Shown here piece by piece: positions 12,042 to 22,179 of a stretch of DNA of 64,000 nucleotides (the first letter of the stretch is position 1; each line of letters begins with the position of its first letter). The stretch lies in the NCBI GenBank assembly GCA_033085395.1, contig JANQBS010000157.1, forward strand, positions 30,306-94,305. The letters run 5' to 3'. Origin of the DNA: Xanthoparmelia taractica. Lineage: Eukaryota > Ascomycota > Lecanoromycetes > Lecanorales > Parmeliaceae. A model generated the notes under the pieces. The model did not search any database. It was not told where the DNA came from and was given only the letters and a program-made list of their open reading frames with translations. Position numbers and translations under genes: made by a program.

Positions 12042-13121
12042 TCACATGACGGCGCTCCCCGCTTTCCCATCTTCTAATGCTTCTCCACTGCCGCCAACTG
12101 CCTCCCCCACGCCCTTGAGATATTTTTCGCTTTCGCCAATCTTTTTCCCCGCGGCCTCCCAACGCTGCTCGATCTGCCTTCTTCTCTCCTCCGCCAGTTT
12201 GTTTAGCGCAGGCCAGTAAATCTTGTGATCGTATTCGAAGTCCACATCCCCACCGTAGACTTTCATCAGCTGCTCCGGCGGTACAATCTTCCTCATATCG
12301 ACATCGAATTTCATCTTCTCCCTCGTCAAGGGATCGATGAACGGGTTGATCAGCTTGAAGAAACCCCACACGATCCACGGCACATTCTTCACGCACGCAT
12401 TGCCAAGCCTTTCCGGGTAATGGTTCTGCAGGATGGAAAGGGTCTGCCGGCCTTGAGCCACGGAAGGATTCTCGCCTTTCCGGCTCTGCTTGAAGTCGAC
12501 CAAGATGGCTAGCGTTTCTTGCCCCGGTGGTATCAGGTCGATGCAGCGCTCGAGCATGAATACGAGGTGCTGCATCTGCTTTTCCCTGCCTTTGGTATTC
12601 TGCTTGTGCGGGTTTAGGTATAGGCAGGGTCGGCCATCGTTGTCGTAGCCGAAGATGATTTGTTTCCCCGTCTCATTCTCTTCGGATATGTAGTCTGCGG
12701 TGTGGCTTTCAACTTTGAACTCTCGGCGCCAGGCTAGAGTGGCTTGTAGGCGGGTGACTGCGTGGGCTTCATTCCATTTTGATGCCCGGAGGTAGCGAAG
12801 GAGGCATTCGCGCGTCAGCCAAAGGCGTTCGCTCTCCGTAAGAGGTTGTATTTTGGTCGTTGAAGAGGGTGGAGATGTGGGCGAAGCGGCCCACGATTGG
12901 ACGGTGGCGAGGAGAGAGGCGTATTTAGCTTCCTGGTCTGGGGTGAGGGTCCTGGGAGGTGCTGGGTGGGAATTGGTGGTAGGGTGGAGAAAAGGGGTAG
13001 ATATGGAGCCATCGACTGTGGCATTTGAATTTGCTGGCGAACGATTGACCTCCGTTATGTGACCATTGACCGCTTTTCCGTGCCCAATATCGTCCTGGCC
13101 CAGGGTGTCTTGCTCCATCAT
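12042..13121 (-). CDS. Sec14/CRAL-TRIO phosphatidylinositol-transfer protein, Pdr16-like
   Basis: Lipid-transfer protein of the Sec14 superfamily. The closest impression is the Pdr16/Sfh3 group, which exchanges phosphatidylinositol and sterol and affects azole tolerance at membranes and lipid droplets. Single exon, 359 aa. An N-terminal low-complexity tail (~70 residues) is followed by the CRAL-TRIO N domain (LTRECLLRYLRASKWNEAHA, then TRLQATLAWRREF) and the lipid-binding domain with FGYDNDGRPCLYLNPHKQNT, LAILVDFK, LSILQNHYPERLGNACVKNV and PWIVWGFFKLINPFID. The C-terminal EYDHKIYWPALNKLAEERR matches the usual Pdr16 ending. Two ATG codons lie in tandem at the start (13121 and 13118). No lesion seen. 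The Pdr16 assignment is from remembered motifs, so another Sfh paralogue is possible. Confidence 0.9.
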   Translation of the reverse strand: MMEQDTLGQDDIGHGKAVNGHITEVNRSPANSNATVDGSISTPFLHPTTNSHPAPPRTLTPDQEAKYASLLATVQSWAASPTSPPSSTTKIQPLTESERLWLTRECLLRYLRASKWNEAHAVTRLQATLAWRREFKVESHTADYISEENETGKQIIFGYDNDGRPCLYLNPHKQNTKGREKQMQHLVFMLERCIDLIPPGQETLAILVDFKQSRKGENPSVAQGRQTLSILQNHYPERLGNACVKNVPWIVWGFFKLINPFIDPLTREKMKFDVDMRKIVPPEQLMKVYGGDVDFEYDHKIYWPALNKLAEERRRQIEQRWEAAGKKIGESEKYLKGVGEAVGGSGEALEDGKAGSAVM

Positions 13122-15355
13122 GTACGCAGTCGAGCGTAGATCACTCGTCTTCCTCGATGGTGACCTGAGAGAAGCTGTCCACCGGCCAATGAATCAATAG
13201 CTGAACGCTTGTCTGATTACTGTCGAGCTTACAAAAATGTACTTTGTAACTTCAGGGGTGTCGGACCGGTTCAGCCTTAAATGCAGGGCCAAGACGCCAA
13301 GAACTGTTCTACCTACTTCACAGTCGCAGTCTGATGTTCCCACCTTGAATTTCCTTTCCCTTTCTCAACATCTATTATCATTTCGCAGACTGGCAAAGAC
13401 TGGCAAGATGCCATCAATTGTCCTCAACTTGGAGATTATCCCCGTGTGGTTGGCTCAAAGCCTGAAATACTGTTATTCTCTAGGGTCTCAAGGAGTGGGG
13501 GTCATGAAATCTAATCCGAATCTTGTACAGGTCCTCTTCGAGATGTCTCTTTTCCTTACACAGCTTCCCGTGCAGCCTCGAGTATCTAACTTGCTCGGTT
13601 CAGCCGCGTGTTTTCGTTCTACGTTCAGTCACCCTTTTAATCTTTACAATCTCTTTCAATCTCTAGCATTGATTTCATTTGGCTACCGTCGTCTTCCTGG
13701 GCATCACGTTCTCCACCTTCCTCGTGCGAAAGATCTAGTTTATCTTATTGGAACTCTAGTATTTCCAATTTCACTTCTATAGGCGCCGCCACCCGCGGTA
13801 TTGCGCGATGGCTTCTTGAAGCAAGACATGCCTAAAGTATCTGGACAGCTTTCGCAGAATAACAACTAGAACTCTACCTCCTGCAGTCACCTCACAGAGA
13901 AGCTCGCCAAAAAAAGGTGGCGTCCACGCGAGGGTACCGAGTACCTGAAGTGTTACCGTGAATGAATTTTGGAGCCAGAGTAGATGTCTAAGCAATGGTA
14001 GGAATAAGAGCATGAATCTCTAAAGGTCCACGTAGATCAGCATCAAACCACCATGAGGAACGAGTCAAGTACGTCTAGATGCTGAGTCCTATATCCTTGC
14101 AACTATGAAGCTAATGCTCCCCGCGGCACTGTTCTGACAGGCCGTAATCAGCTGACACGTTATTAGAACCGAAGAAGACGTTGTAGGAGACAACGTGGAC
14201 GTTGTACCAGCGTTCTCAATCGGTTGAGGTGACAGCTTTTCCTGCTGCTTGAGTCAATGCCGAGATGGTTATATTCGCAAGCGGGAAAAAACCCACCATA
14301 AACGCCTCCACGCCCGTGGGAAACGGCGCTTTAGACGCATGGATCGAAATTGCGTTGCCGTCATCTTCGTTATTGTAAAGGAAACAAGATATTTTGAGTG
14401 TTGACGCTGCCTAGTGGCATTTCTGGTCGACGAGTGAAGTCCGCAGAGACTCCCACGAAATACGTAGGAAGTATCAAGTAAGAAAAATTGCTGGCGCTTT
14501 GGGCTCTCTTCGCCTCTATCTGATTTATCACACGCAGTGACGCAGAATAGCAGACTAAGAATACCGCAAAAGGAAAACACATTGCCTCCCTCGATCTGGT
14601 ATACCTTATTGCATGACGCGAGAACGGTAACATTGATACCCGGACTCCGCAGTACTACAGGCAAATTCCTGCATTACATAGACAGCCGCATTGGCAGAGG
14701 CAGGCTACCCAGGCGTTGGCTCCAGCGCCAGGATTGCACTTGCTCTTACATGCACTGGACGCATGCCTTTTTTGTTGTGGCCTGGTTGCTTACACGGATA
14801 TGGAGGTGGGGAAAATGAGGGGTGAGGAGGGAGATGAGGGCAAAGTATGTTACTGTTGTTGTGATTATGCAAGCTTAACATACTGAAGATTGACGATGTA
14901 ATCAATAGCATTCCATACATGGGCTTTACTTCCCACTTGTGCTCTATTCGCTCCAGATCATCGACGCCAAGATTTTCAAAGATCTCCGGATGAGCATCAC
15001 GTGACGTGGCTTCTAAAATGGGCGCTACTTTAGCGCTTTGAAATACGGGACTTGTTTCGCCTGCAGGAAATCGGACGAAATGTTGGTCCGATAGGATCCT
15101 GGAACCCTTGCTGGATTTGTGATCAATTGTTGATAATGATAATTAGACCATTAGTTCCAGCAGATATATAAAATAATAAAATGACTCCTTCCCCCAGTCA
15201 GTAAAAGAATCCCAATCTTCATCTACTTCACTTGTCTTGCGTAGCATTCCAAGCCCCTCGCTGCTTCAATCTCACCAACAACAACTCTCTACTGCTTCCT
15301 TCATCAATCACAGTCCAATCGATAGATTATCCAGACTCAATTCCCCACCACCAAG
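13122..15355. other. Intergenic, 2.2 kb
   Basis: No gene recognised. The 181-codon frame at 13237-13782 lacks any motif and its coding look comes from pyrimidine-rich sequence. Near 14998-15012 a CACGTG palindrome is followed by a second CGTG (bHLH/E-box-like), about 350 bp upstream of the dehydrogenase start. A GATAA-rich stretch (15130-15140) lies closer. Confidence 0.5.
15165..15173 (+). promoter_or_regulatory. TATA-like box of the dehydrogenase gene
   Basis: TATATAAAA lies about 185 bp upstream of the ATG at 15356. A C/T-rich leader with CCACCACCAAGATG gives a good fungal start context. Confidence 0.45.
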
Positions 15356-16596
15356 ATGCCTGACATGCAATCCCCCATCGCATTCATGCGCTCCCAATTC
15401 TTCTCCATACCCCCCTACCCCACAAAAAAATACACCAACCAAACCATCATCGTCACCGGCAGCAACGCCGGCCTCGGTCTCGAAGCCTCCCGCCACTTTG
15501 TCCGCCTCGACGCCGCCAAAGTCATCCTCGCCGTCCGCAACCTCGAAAAGGGCGAGGCGGCCAAGAAATCCATTGAGCAATCGACGGGACGAACGGGCGT
15601 TGTCGAAGTGTGGCAGCTCGATCTCGCGCACTATGAGTCCGTCAAGGACTTTGCGAAACGTGCGCAGGGGTTGGAGAGGCTCGATATCCTGATTGAGAAT
15701 GCGGGGATCGTGACGTTTAAGTTTTCCATGATGGAGGATAATGAGTCGAGTATTACGACGAATGTTGTCAGTCCGGTTTTGCATTCGTTGTTGCTGCTGC
15801 CGAAGTTGAGGGAGACGGGGGCGAAGTTCAATACGCTGCCACGGTATGTAAAGCCCTTTTGAGACTGAAGCTGAACGGCAGCTGCCAAGACCGCTTCTCT
15901 GCCTTGTCTCCATTCAAACTCTCTACTGTCTTGAAAGAAGTACTGACTCGATGCGCTCACCAGCCTTGTATTCGTGACCTCTTTCGTCCATTTCATGACG
16001 CAATTCCCCGAGCGCAAAGAAGAAAACATCTTCGAAGCCCTCGCAGACGAAAAGAAGGCCAGAATGGACGACAGGTAAATCACCCCCTACGTCACCATCC
16101 CCACCCCTTCACCAATATACTGATCCCCTAAACTCCAGATACAACCTCTCCAAACTCCTCGAGATGTACGCCGTCCAAGAGATAGCCGAACGCGTCACCG
16201 CCTCTTCCTCCACGAAAGGAAAAATCGTCGTCAACCATTCCAACCCAGGCTGGGTCGTCACGGAAGTCATGCGCGAATGGTCCGGTTTCAAACTCCTCAT
16301 GTTCAAAATCTTCAGGACCATCTTTGCTCGCTCAACGGAAGTGGGCAGTAGGACGACGGTCAATGCTGCCGAGGGTGGGGAGGAAACGCATGGGCAGTTT
16401 TTGGACGATTGTACGATTGGCGAGTAAGTTTTCTTTCTTCTGCAATGCATGGATTTTTGATGCAAGAAGCAAAGCTGATACATCCCATCTTAGGCGCTCG
16501 GCTTTATTGCAGGATAAGGACGTCCAGAAGAGAGTCTGGTCCGAATTGGCAGAGAAGCTCGAAAAGATCCAGCCTGGTATCCTTCAGAATCTATGA
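15356..16596 (+). CDS. Short-chain dehydrogenase/reductase (SDR)
   Basis: NAD(P)-dependent oxidoreductase of the classical or retinol-dehydrogenase-like SDR type. Exons 15356-15843, 15964-16074, 16139-16423, 16494-16596, 328 aa; introns 120, 64 and 70 nt, all GT-AG and phase-consistent. The cofactor loop is VTGSNAGLGLEASRHF (about residues 30-45), then LAVRNLEKGE, LDLAHYESV and ILIENAGIV (the NAG motif as ENAG). The serine of the catalytic triad falls in VFVTSFVHFMTQF, and the tyrosine and lysine are in YNLSKLLEM at the exon 2/3 junction, so the triad is intact. The segment NHSNPGWVVTEVMRE is the usual PG motif. Substrate unknown. Fungal homologues often sit near secondary-metabolite genes, but none is adjacent here. 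Confidence 0.93.
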
Positions 16597-17876
16597 AAAG
16601 ATGCCAGTTTTGCAGAAACAGATATTTGGCATTTCTGTATGATATTAGCCGTTCGGGAGGCCTCGTCTGTAGCGACAGGAGTTCCGTATCAGCGATTTGG
16701 ATTTTGTGAGATCGAGTATCGAGGAAGCTGAATCTAGTATCTCACAAGAGCAAAGCAAGTCGTAATAGGATAAGCGCGATATACTCTACTAAACCGTAAC
16801 CTTACATAAACGTGAGAATACTACTCGCAACGTAAGCACGGCTATCAAGCTCCATGAGTGTAAATGCGGTAGGACCTTTTTTTCACGCAGTCCCTAAATT
16901 GGCAAAAATGAAGTCTTTCTCAATCAAAGATAATTCACTCAAACACCAGTTCCCCCAATTCCCCATTATCCCATTATCCCATCTCCAATCTCCCATCTTC
17001 CATCCCATCTCCCACCTCCCACCTCCCACCTCCCCTTCAAAAACCAGCCAGTCCCCCATTTCCAGCTAGCCCTTAGCCTTAGTCCGACCCAATTATTCAT
17101 CTATCTCTATATCTATCTACTCATCCATTTATCTACAGTTCCGCTTACCTTGACTCCGGTGTTGTACGCTTTTCTCCTTCATAAATGGGAACACCGAGCA
17201 AACACGAATGGGACCGCTTAAATGGGTGCGAGCTAGGTAGGTATTTAGCCCTGACTCTACTTGTCTATGTACAAGGTTGAGTTGAGGAAGGGAGGGTAAG
17301 GCAAGGTCGGGGCCGGCTTTCACGGGTGGTATATATTTGTTTATTTAATTCTACTCCGAAAAGGCCGTTCGTTTAAGGGTTTAATCGAGTGGTGAGTGCA
17401 AAAATTGGGAAGGAAGGAAGTTATGCTGAGCTGGTCTGTGAGATGATCGGGATTGCATGTGTGGGTGTTGGGAAAGTGCTGGGGATACTGTGACCGGCTT
17501 GAGTTGACTTGACTTGACTTGTAAAAGGTCCAGGTGAGACCAGGTCCGTATAGCGCTATCTTAGAATGCGCCCGAAAGGTTATACGGATTGTTGGGATAT
17601 ACCAATTGACGATATTCCTAGCTTCATATGATTGGATTCGGCGGATGTTTTTGCCATTCCAGAATCCGGCTTCTCTGCTCCACCAGTCTCGGGTTCTTCT
17701 TGTGTGCGCAGATATCACGTCTGGTTAGTAAAGACTCGGACCAAGATGATGTAGATTTCGAATTGCATGCTTCGAGACCAGACCACTGTTAAGATACGGA
17801 ATTGCAATTGATGAGCTTTATGGCTTGTTGTCAGATACAAGCAGCGCCACTACCTCCGGAATGACTTCTTACCATA
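16597..17876. other. Intergenic between convergent genes
   Basis: It holds the 3' ends of two convergent genes and low-complexity DNA: CCCATCTCCCACC repeats (16960-17035), ATCTATCT repeats (17097-17135) and GACTTGACTT repeats (17505-17522). No coding frame with a recognisable motif. Confidence 0.55.
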
Positions 17877-20165
17877 TTACACATATCTTTGCCGTCCACC
17901 GTCATACCTTACAGCTCTAAGTATTCCATCGTACCAATCGGCGCAACAACGGCGAATTGGCCAAATGGCAGTTTCCTCGACCTTCACAGACCTGGTCACA
18001 TAGATGGCTGACGTGAAAAGCACAAAATGAACACCGGCAATACCCGCGAATAGTGCAATGACATTACTCCATTGAATGGTAAGATGACTTCCGAGGTGGG
18101 GAACCGGGACATTCGGGACCTGAATGTGCGGGTTGAACGCCGCCATAGTAGAAAGCGATCCGAGTGCGAATTTGGCGACCAGCGCGCCAATAAGACAAGC
18201 GTCTGAGTTGTTAAAGGGCTCGTTGTGGATATCCCAAATAGAGCTTATGAGTCAAAGTGAGCCATCTCATCTTTTCAGCGCATGAGACTTGCACAAGGAG
18301 AAAGGTAATGGGACTAACCCGCTTGAGTAAAATTGATACTGCGTCCAAATTTGATTCTCGAACGTACCGGCCCAACGACCTTGCAATGCAATGGACGCAG
18401 CTGCTATACGTGCCACGTCTTTGGGAATACCTTGCGCATTGTTATTTGTAGTGTTGCTCACATTACTGATACTGATAGGACACTGGTAGAAGGCGGGCTG
18501 TTCGTATAGGCTATGAGCCTTATAGACCCACATCCACATGCAACGGGGGCCACAAGCGTATGTAACAGCATCCTGAGGGAGCCTGGTACCTCGGTAGATG
18601 TATGTTGTACCACTCAAACCCGTGCTTTGTTTCGGGATGATTATTGTGCCGGTGTATGTATGGTTAGTATAAGTGTAATTCAACGCTTCGGGGTCGCCTG
18701 CCGTGTCCAGTGCCGGTTTTGGGTCACCGAGCTGTGAGTAGCTGAAGCAATGGCCAGATGAGGCTGTAATTGTTCTGTTTGTGAACAACGGGTATACTTT
18801 CTGTGTATCATTCGGATTGTACTCATTGAAGCGATATGCAAATTCTTGCCCATCACGCCGGCAATAGTACCCGTAATCATACTTCGAAAGCTGCAGATTC
18901 GAAACATCGTCGTAGATACCACAGGAAGAGTGTGAAGCCGGTTCTCCATATGAATGGGCTATAGTTTGAGTAGCCACACGAACATCCGGACATGTATCTT
19001 GTTGATATTGTTGGTAGTAACACGCCAGGTTCGATGCGTTGACAATGCCGGTCATGGTGTAGGTGTCATTCCAGCTGTTACCACCATCGACGGTGTAGGT
19101 CAGATTGATGAGCGTGACGGATGTTTGAGCAAGCTGAGAGGTCATTGTTAGCCGAAGCAGTGCTCTGGGAACTTGATATGGTTACAAGATTAAGCAAGAT
19201 CTAGCGAGTAGTTAGCCAGATTTTACTGACGTCAGCAACTTCACAAGCGGAAATCTTTTGCAAGCTGATGAGTTCGATCTGTAAAAGCAAGATCCAAAGC
19301 AGGGTACGATGCATTCATGCACATCACCTCGTCCAGCGAATCTTCTGCTCCACTCATTGACAGACGCAAATACCGCAGAAAAGTAACTATCCCTCGTTAC
19401 GAAGCATTTGAATCAAGCTTGTTTCGTGAATCGATATTAGCATGAACGTTTGAATGTGATTTGACGAAGATGGTATGTTCGGCATCATTTTATGACGGAC
19501 CACGAAGGCGGCCAAGTTCCAATCCTGTGCAAGGTACACTGAAAGCACAATGATCGTATGCGTTCTATAGCAGCAACTCACCCAAGCGATGCAGAAGAGT
19601 AGGATTGAAAGTTTCTTGCAAGACTCCAATCCAAGCTTCACCACAGTAAGCATATTTTCGAGGCCGTGGATCAGATCCTTTTCTCGGGAGGTAATCCCTT
19701 CCGATGACTGGAGCTTCCATCGTAGTATTTTCGCTGTATTCTTGAACGCACTTTAATATGGCCGAGAGGTTTAGTCATATTCTGATCGGAGGCTGAGGGT
19801 TGACTGACAAAGAAGTTTAAGCTCAAGCCTATGTTCAATGCTATGTTGATTGTATTGAATATATCCTTTTGAGTTGGTGAGAAGTTGCCCTTCTTCTCGT
19901 AGATCTTGAGGGTTGCAATGATGAAAGCTATGAGGATAGCTGTGCCCAGCCAGCGGACACTTTGTTTGCAGAATAGGGTCAAAGCCTGATCAAGAGGGTC
20001 AAAAAGCTTAGTGCGGTGTTGTGCATGAAGACTGCCATGATGCTGCTCAAGGGAGTCCAACGGGGCCAGGTTTGCTCCCGGTTCACTCCCTTCAGAGTGG
20101 GGGCCGAATCCATCGTTCAATTGTTCGTATGTATGGCGAGACCTTGGTAGGCTGTTCAGCTCCAT
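17877..20165 (-). CDS. Fungal multi-pass membrane glycoprotein of unknown function
   Basis: I recognise the architecture from uncharacterised Pezizomycotina proteins; no function is known. Exons (minus): 20165-19809, 19740-19582, 19133-18319, 18243-17877, about 565 aa with consistent phases. A cytosolic N-terminus (~80 residues) is followed by a helix (LGTAILIAFIIATLKIY), a second hydrophobic stretch (FNTINIALNIGLSLNFF) and a third helix (LSILLFCIAW). A ~270-residue extracytosolic domain with many N-glycosylation sites (NLT, NDT, NRT, NYT, NHT) and scattered cysteines comes next, then a final helix (IALFAGIAGVHFVLFTSAIY). The second intron is 448 nt, far longer than any other in the window. 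The acceptor of intron 1 is a choice: 19741 keeps the frame, whereas the nearer AG at 19751 does not. A CRE-like TGACGTCA lies inside the long intron (19227-19234). Confidence 0.75.
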
Positions 20166-20642
20166 TGTTTGAGAAAAGGTGCTCTGACCTTTGAATTCTG
20201 GCTCCTATATGGGGAGCTCAGTCAATTATCGCCCTTCAGAGATAAGGATCGGCTTATCGATGATATTTCTACGAACATATCCGCAGTGCTGGAATCTGCA
20301 TGTCGCCGTGAAAGGAGAGTGGCGTAGAATTTCTTTGGTTTAATTTGCAACTCAATCTTATCTCCTTTACCATGGACATCATGGATGCCTCTGCGATAGC
20401 CAAAACCTGCTTTGGCTTGTTGACCTGCCGCCATTTTCACTATCAGGTTAAACTTGCCCATCATTATTGCACCCTTTGAAACGTTGCAATCGGGCCTATA
20501 CAACAATGGATTGTTGTCCTTGCTTTCTCAGATAATCGAACCTCACAGAATTGTTTAGGGACCCACTTGGGAGTGTTTATAAGGTGGTGTTTATTTTGGA
20601 AGGGAGAGAGCAACCAGTCCGGAACAGCGCTACTACTAGCCC

Positions 20643-21708
20643 TACTCGTTAATCCTAGGATATGCACAATTAGGGCTAGGGCTAGCCCACCAAAATACTG
20701 CCTTTTTTGAATTCTTTTGATAGATCTACTGAAATAGAACGTTCTCATTATTCGAGGCCGTATAATCTAATTGAAAGGCCGTTCCAGTTGCCACACTAGG
20801 CTATGAGTTTAATTCCTATTACCTTGATTTTTCGTAATAATGATAATAACATTTGCTATTATTATCGCTTTTGATAGACTTCACCATAGAAGGCCTCATC
20901 GTAAGAGATCTTATTGTAAGAGGCTTTATCACAGCCGTAATAGCGAGATAAAAGAGATAGACGAGGTGAACGAGATAAAAGAGATAAGAAAGCTATTAAA
21001 AAGATAGCAAAGAACGTAACAGAAGAAGAAGTAGTAGAAAAAGAAGAAGTCGTATCGATCTTTTCACGAAGTGAGAGGCTAATAAGGCCCAAAAAACGAT
21101 GACTTGATAGATATCTAGATATCTAGATATTTCAATATTGCTAGTAATGAAAAAAGACGCTAGTAATCGATTATTCTTTTATTATTCAACTATCTATCTG
21201 CAATTAAGTCACCTCTTTTTAATAATTCTTTCTTATAGCTAATTAACGATCTCTTCTTCTTCTTCTTCTTCTTCTTCTTCTTCTTCTTCTTTATTAGTAT
21301 TATTTAAATTAACTACGAGTAGCATAGACTAACAAGAGATGAAGTTACGTTACGAGCCCATATCACACTTCGCCTTATCGCTCTATCGCATTATATTCTT
21401 CTAAATAAGTCTCGCGCGCTGAGATTTATTAATAAGTCGAATAAAGGCGTGTTTCTAATATAGTTTAGTCGTTCTAAAGCGCTATATATAAGAAGTGCAA
21501 TTATAGAGCTTCACAGTTACTCAAATTTTTTTTTTTTTATAATTTTACTTCTAGAGGTTCTATTAATTTTTACTTAACGAGTAAGATTCTTTAGTGAGGA
21601 ATATACTAAATAGTGATACGACTTGAGCAGAGGTCAATTGATGAGATGTAGGCATTTTGATGATGCTAACCCTAGCCCTAACTGTGCATATCCTAGGGTT
21701 AACGAGTA
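20643..21708. mobile_element. Degenerate TIR DNA transposon flanked by TA
   Basis: Arms 20643-20686 and 21665-21708 are inverted repeats, 41 of 44 positions identical; all three differences are transitions. Reading the element as CTCGTTAA...TTAACGAG leaves a TA dinucleotide on each side, as in Tc1/mariner-pogo insertions. The ~980-bp interior is AT-rich and has no open frame, so the element is non-autonomous or RIP-erased. It contains a CTT microsatellite and ATCTAGAT repeats (21110-21130). Confidence 0.8.
21253..21291 (+). repeat. (CTT)n microsatellite
   Basis: Thirteen near-perfect CTT units inside the degenerate TIR element. Confidence 0.95.
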
Positions 21709-21742
21709 TACGGGTTCCCGATAAGTCCGACCACGAGAACAT

Positions 21743-21757
21743 TTAGGGTTAGGGTTA
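21743..21757 (+). repeat. Interstitial telomere-like motif
   Basis: TTAGGGTTAGGGTTA: two and a half units of the common fungal telomere repeat, 35 bp outside the right arm of the TIR element. Too short to call a former telomere. Confidence 0.5.
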
Positions 21758-22179
21758 CTCTCAGAACTGCATATATTCAGCCATTATCTATCTTTATTAA
21801 TACGAGATAGATTTTAATGATATTCGAAGTCCCAGAAATTGCCTTACACCTCGTATTTCTTTTTTTTCTTTTCAGTTTTTTATCAAGTGGTGTGGGGGTC
21901 CTGAGCATAGGCGCCGATTTGTCGCCGCCCCTAATTGGACGTTTGTACAGAGTGCAGGGCAAGGTGGCAGAGGCTGAAATAATGTACCAGCGGACAGTAA
22001 AAATCAAGTTTGAATGTTGAATATTTGCTATTTTCAAGAGACTTTGGCAGGCTCCCGGCCTCGCTTCCTTGACTTCAAATGCGGATGGAATCGTCGTACT
22101 CTTGTCATGGCGAGTTCCATATTTCTAGCGAAGATCTAAGTGTTCTGAAGTCTCTCCTGAGACTAGTGAGGTGACCGGT

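Larger units (their letters stand above)
20166..22179. other. Intergenic carrying a degenerate transposon
   Basis: No gene. Between 20643 and 21708 lies the TIR element listed separately. 21720-22179 is unique-looking sequence with one telomere-like motif. The 3' end of the zinc-finger gene lies at 22180. Confidence 0.6.

Noticed and set aside
13237..13782. 181-codon plus-strand open frame
   Set aside because: Starts with a codon context unlike a gene, no family resemblance; its length is explained by pyrimidine-rich sequence.
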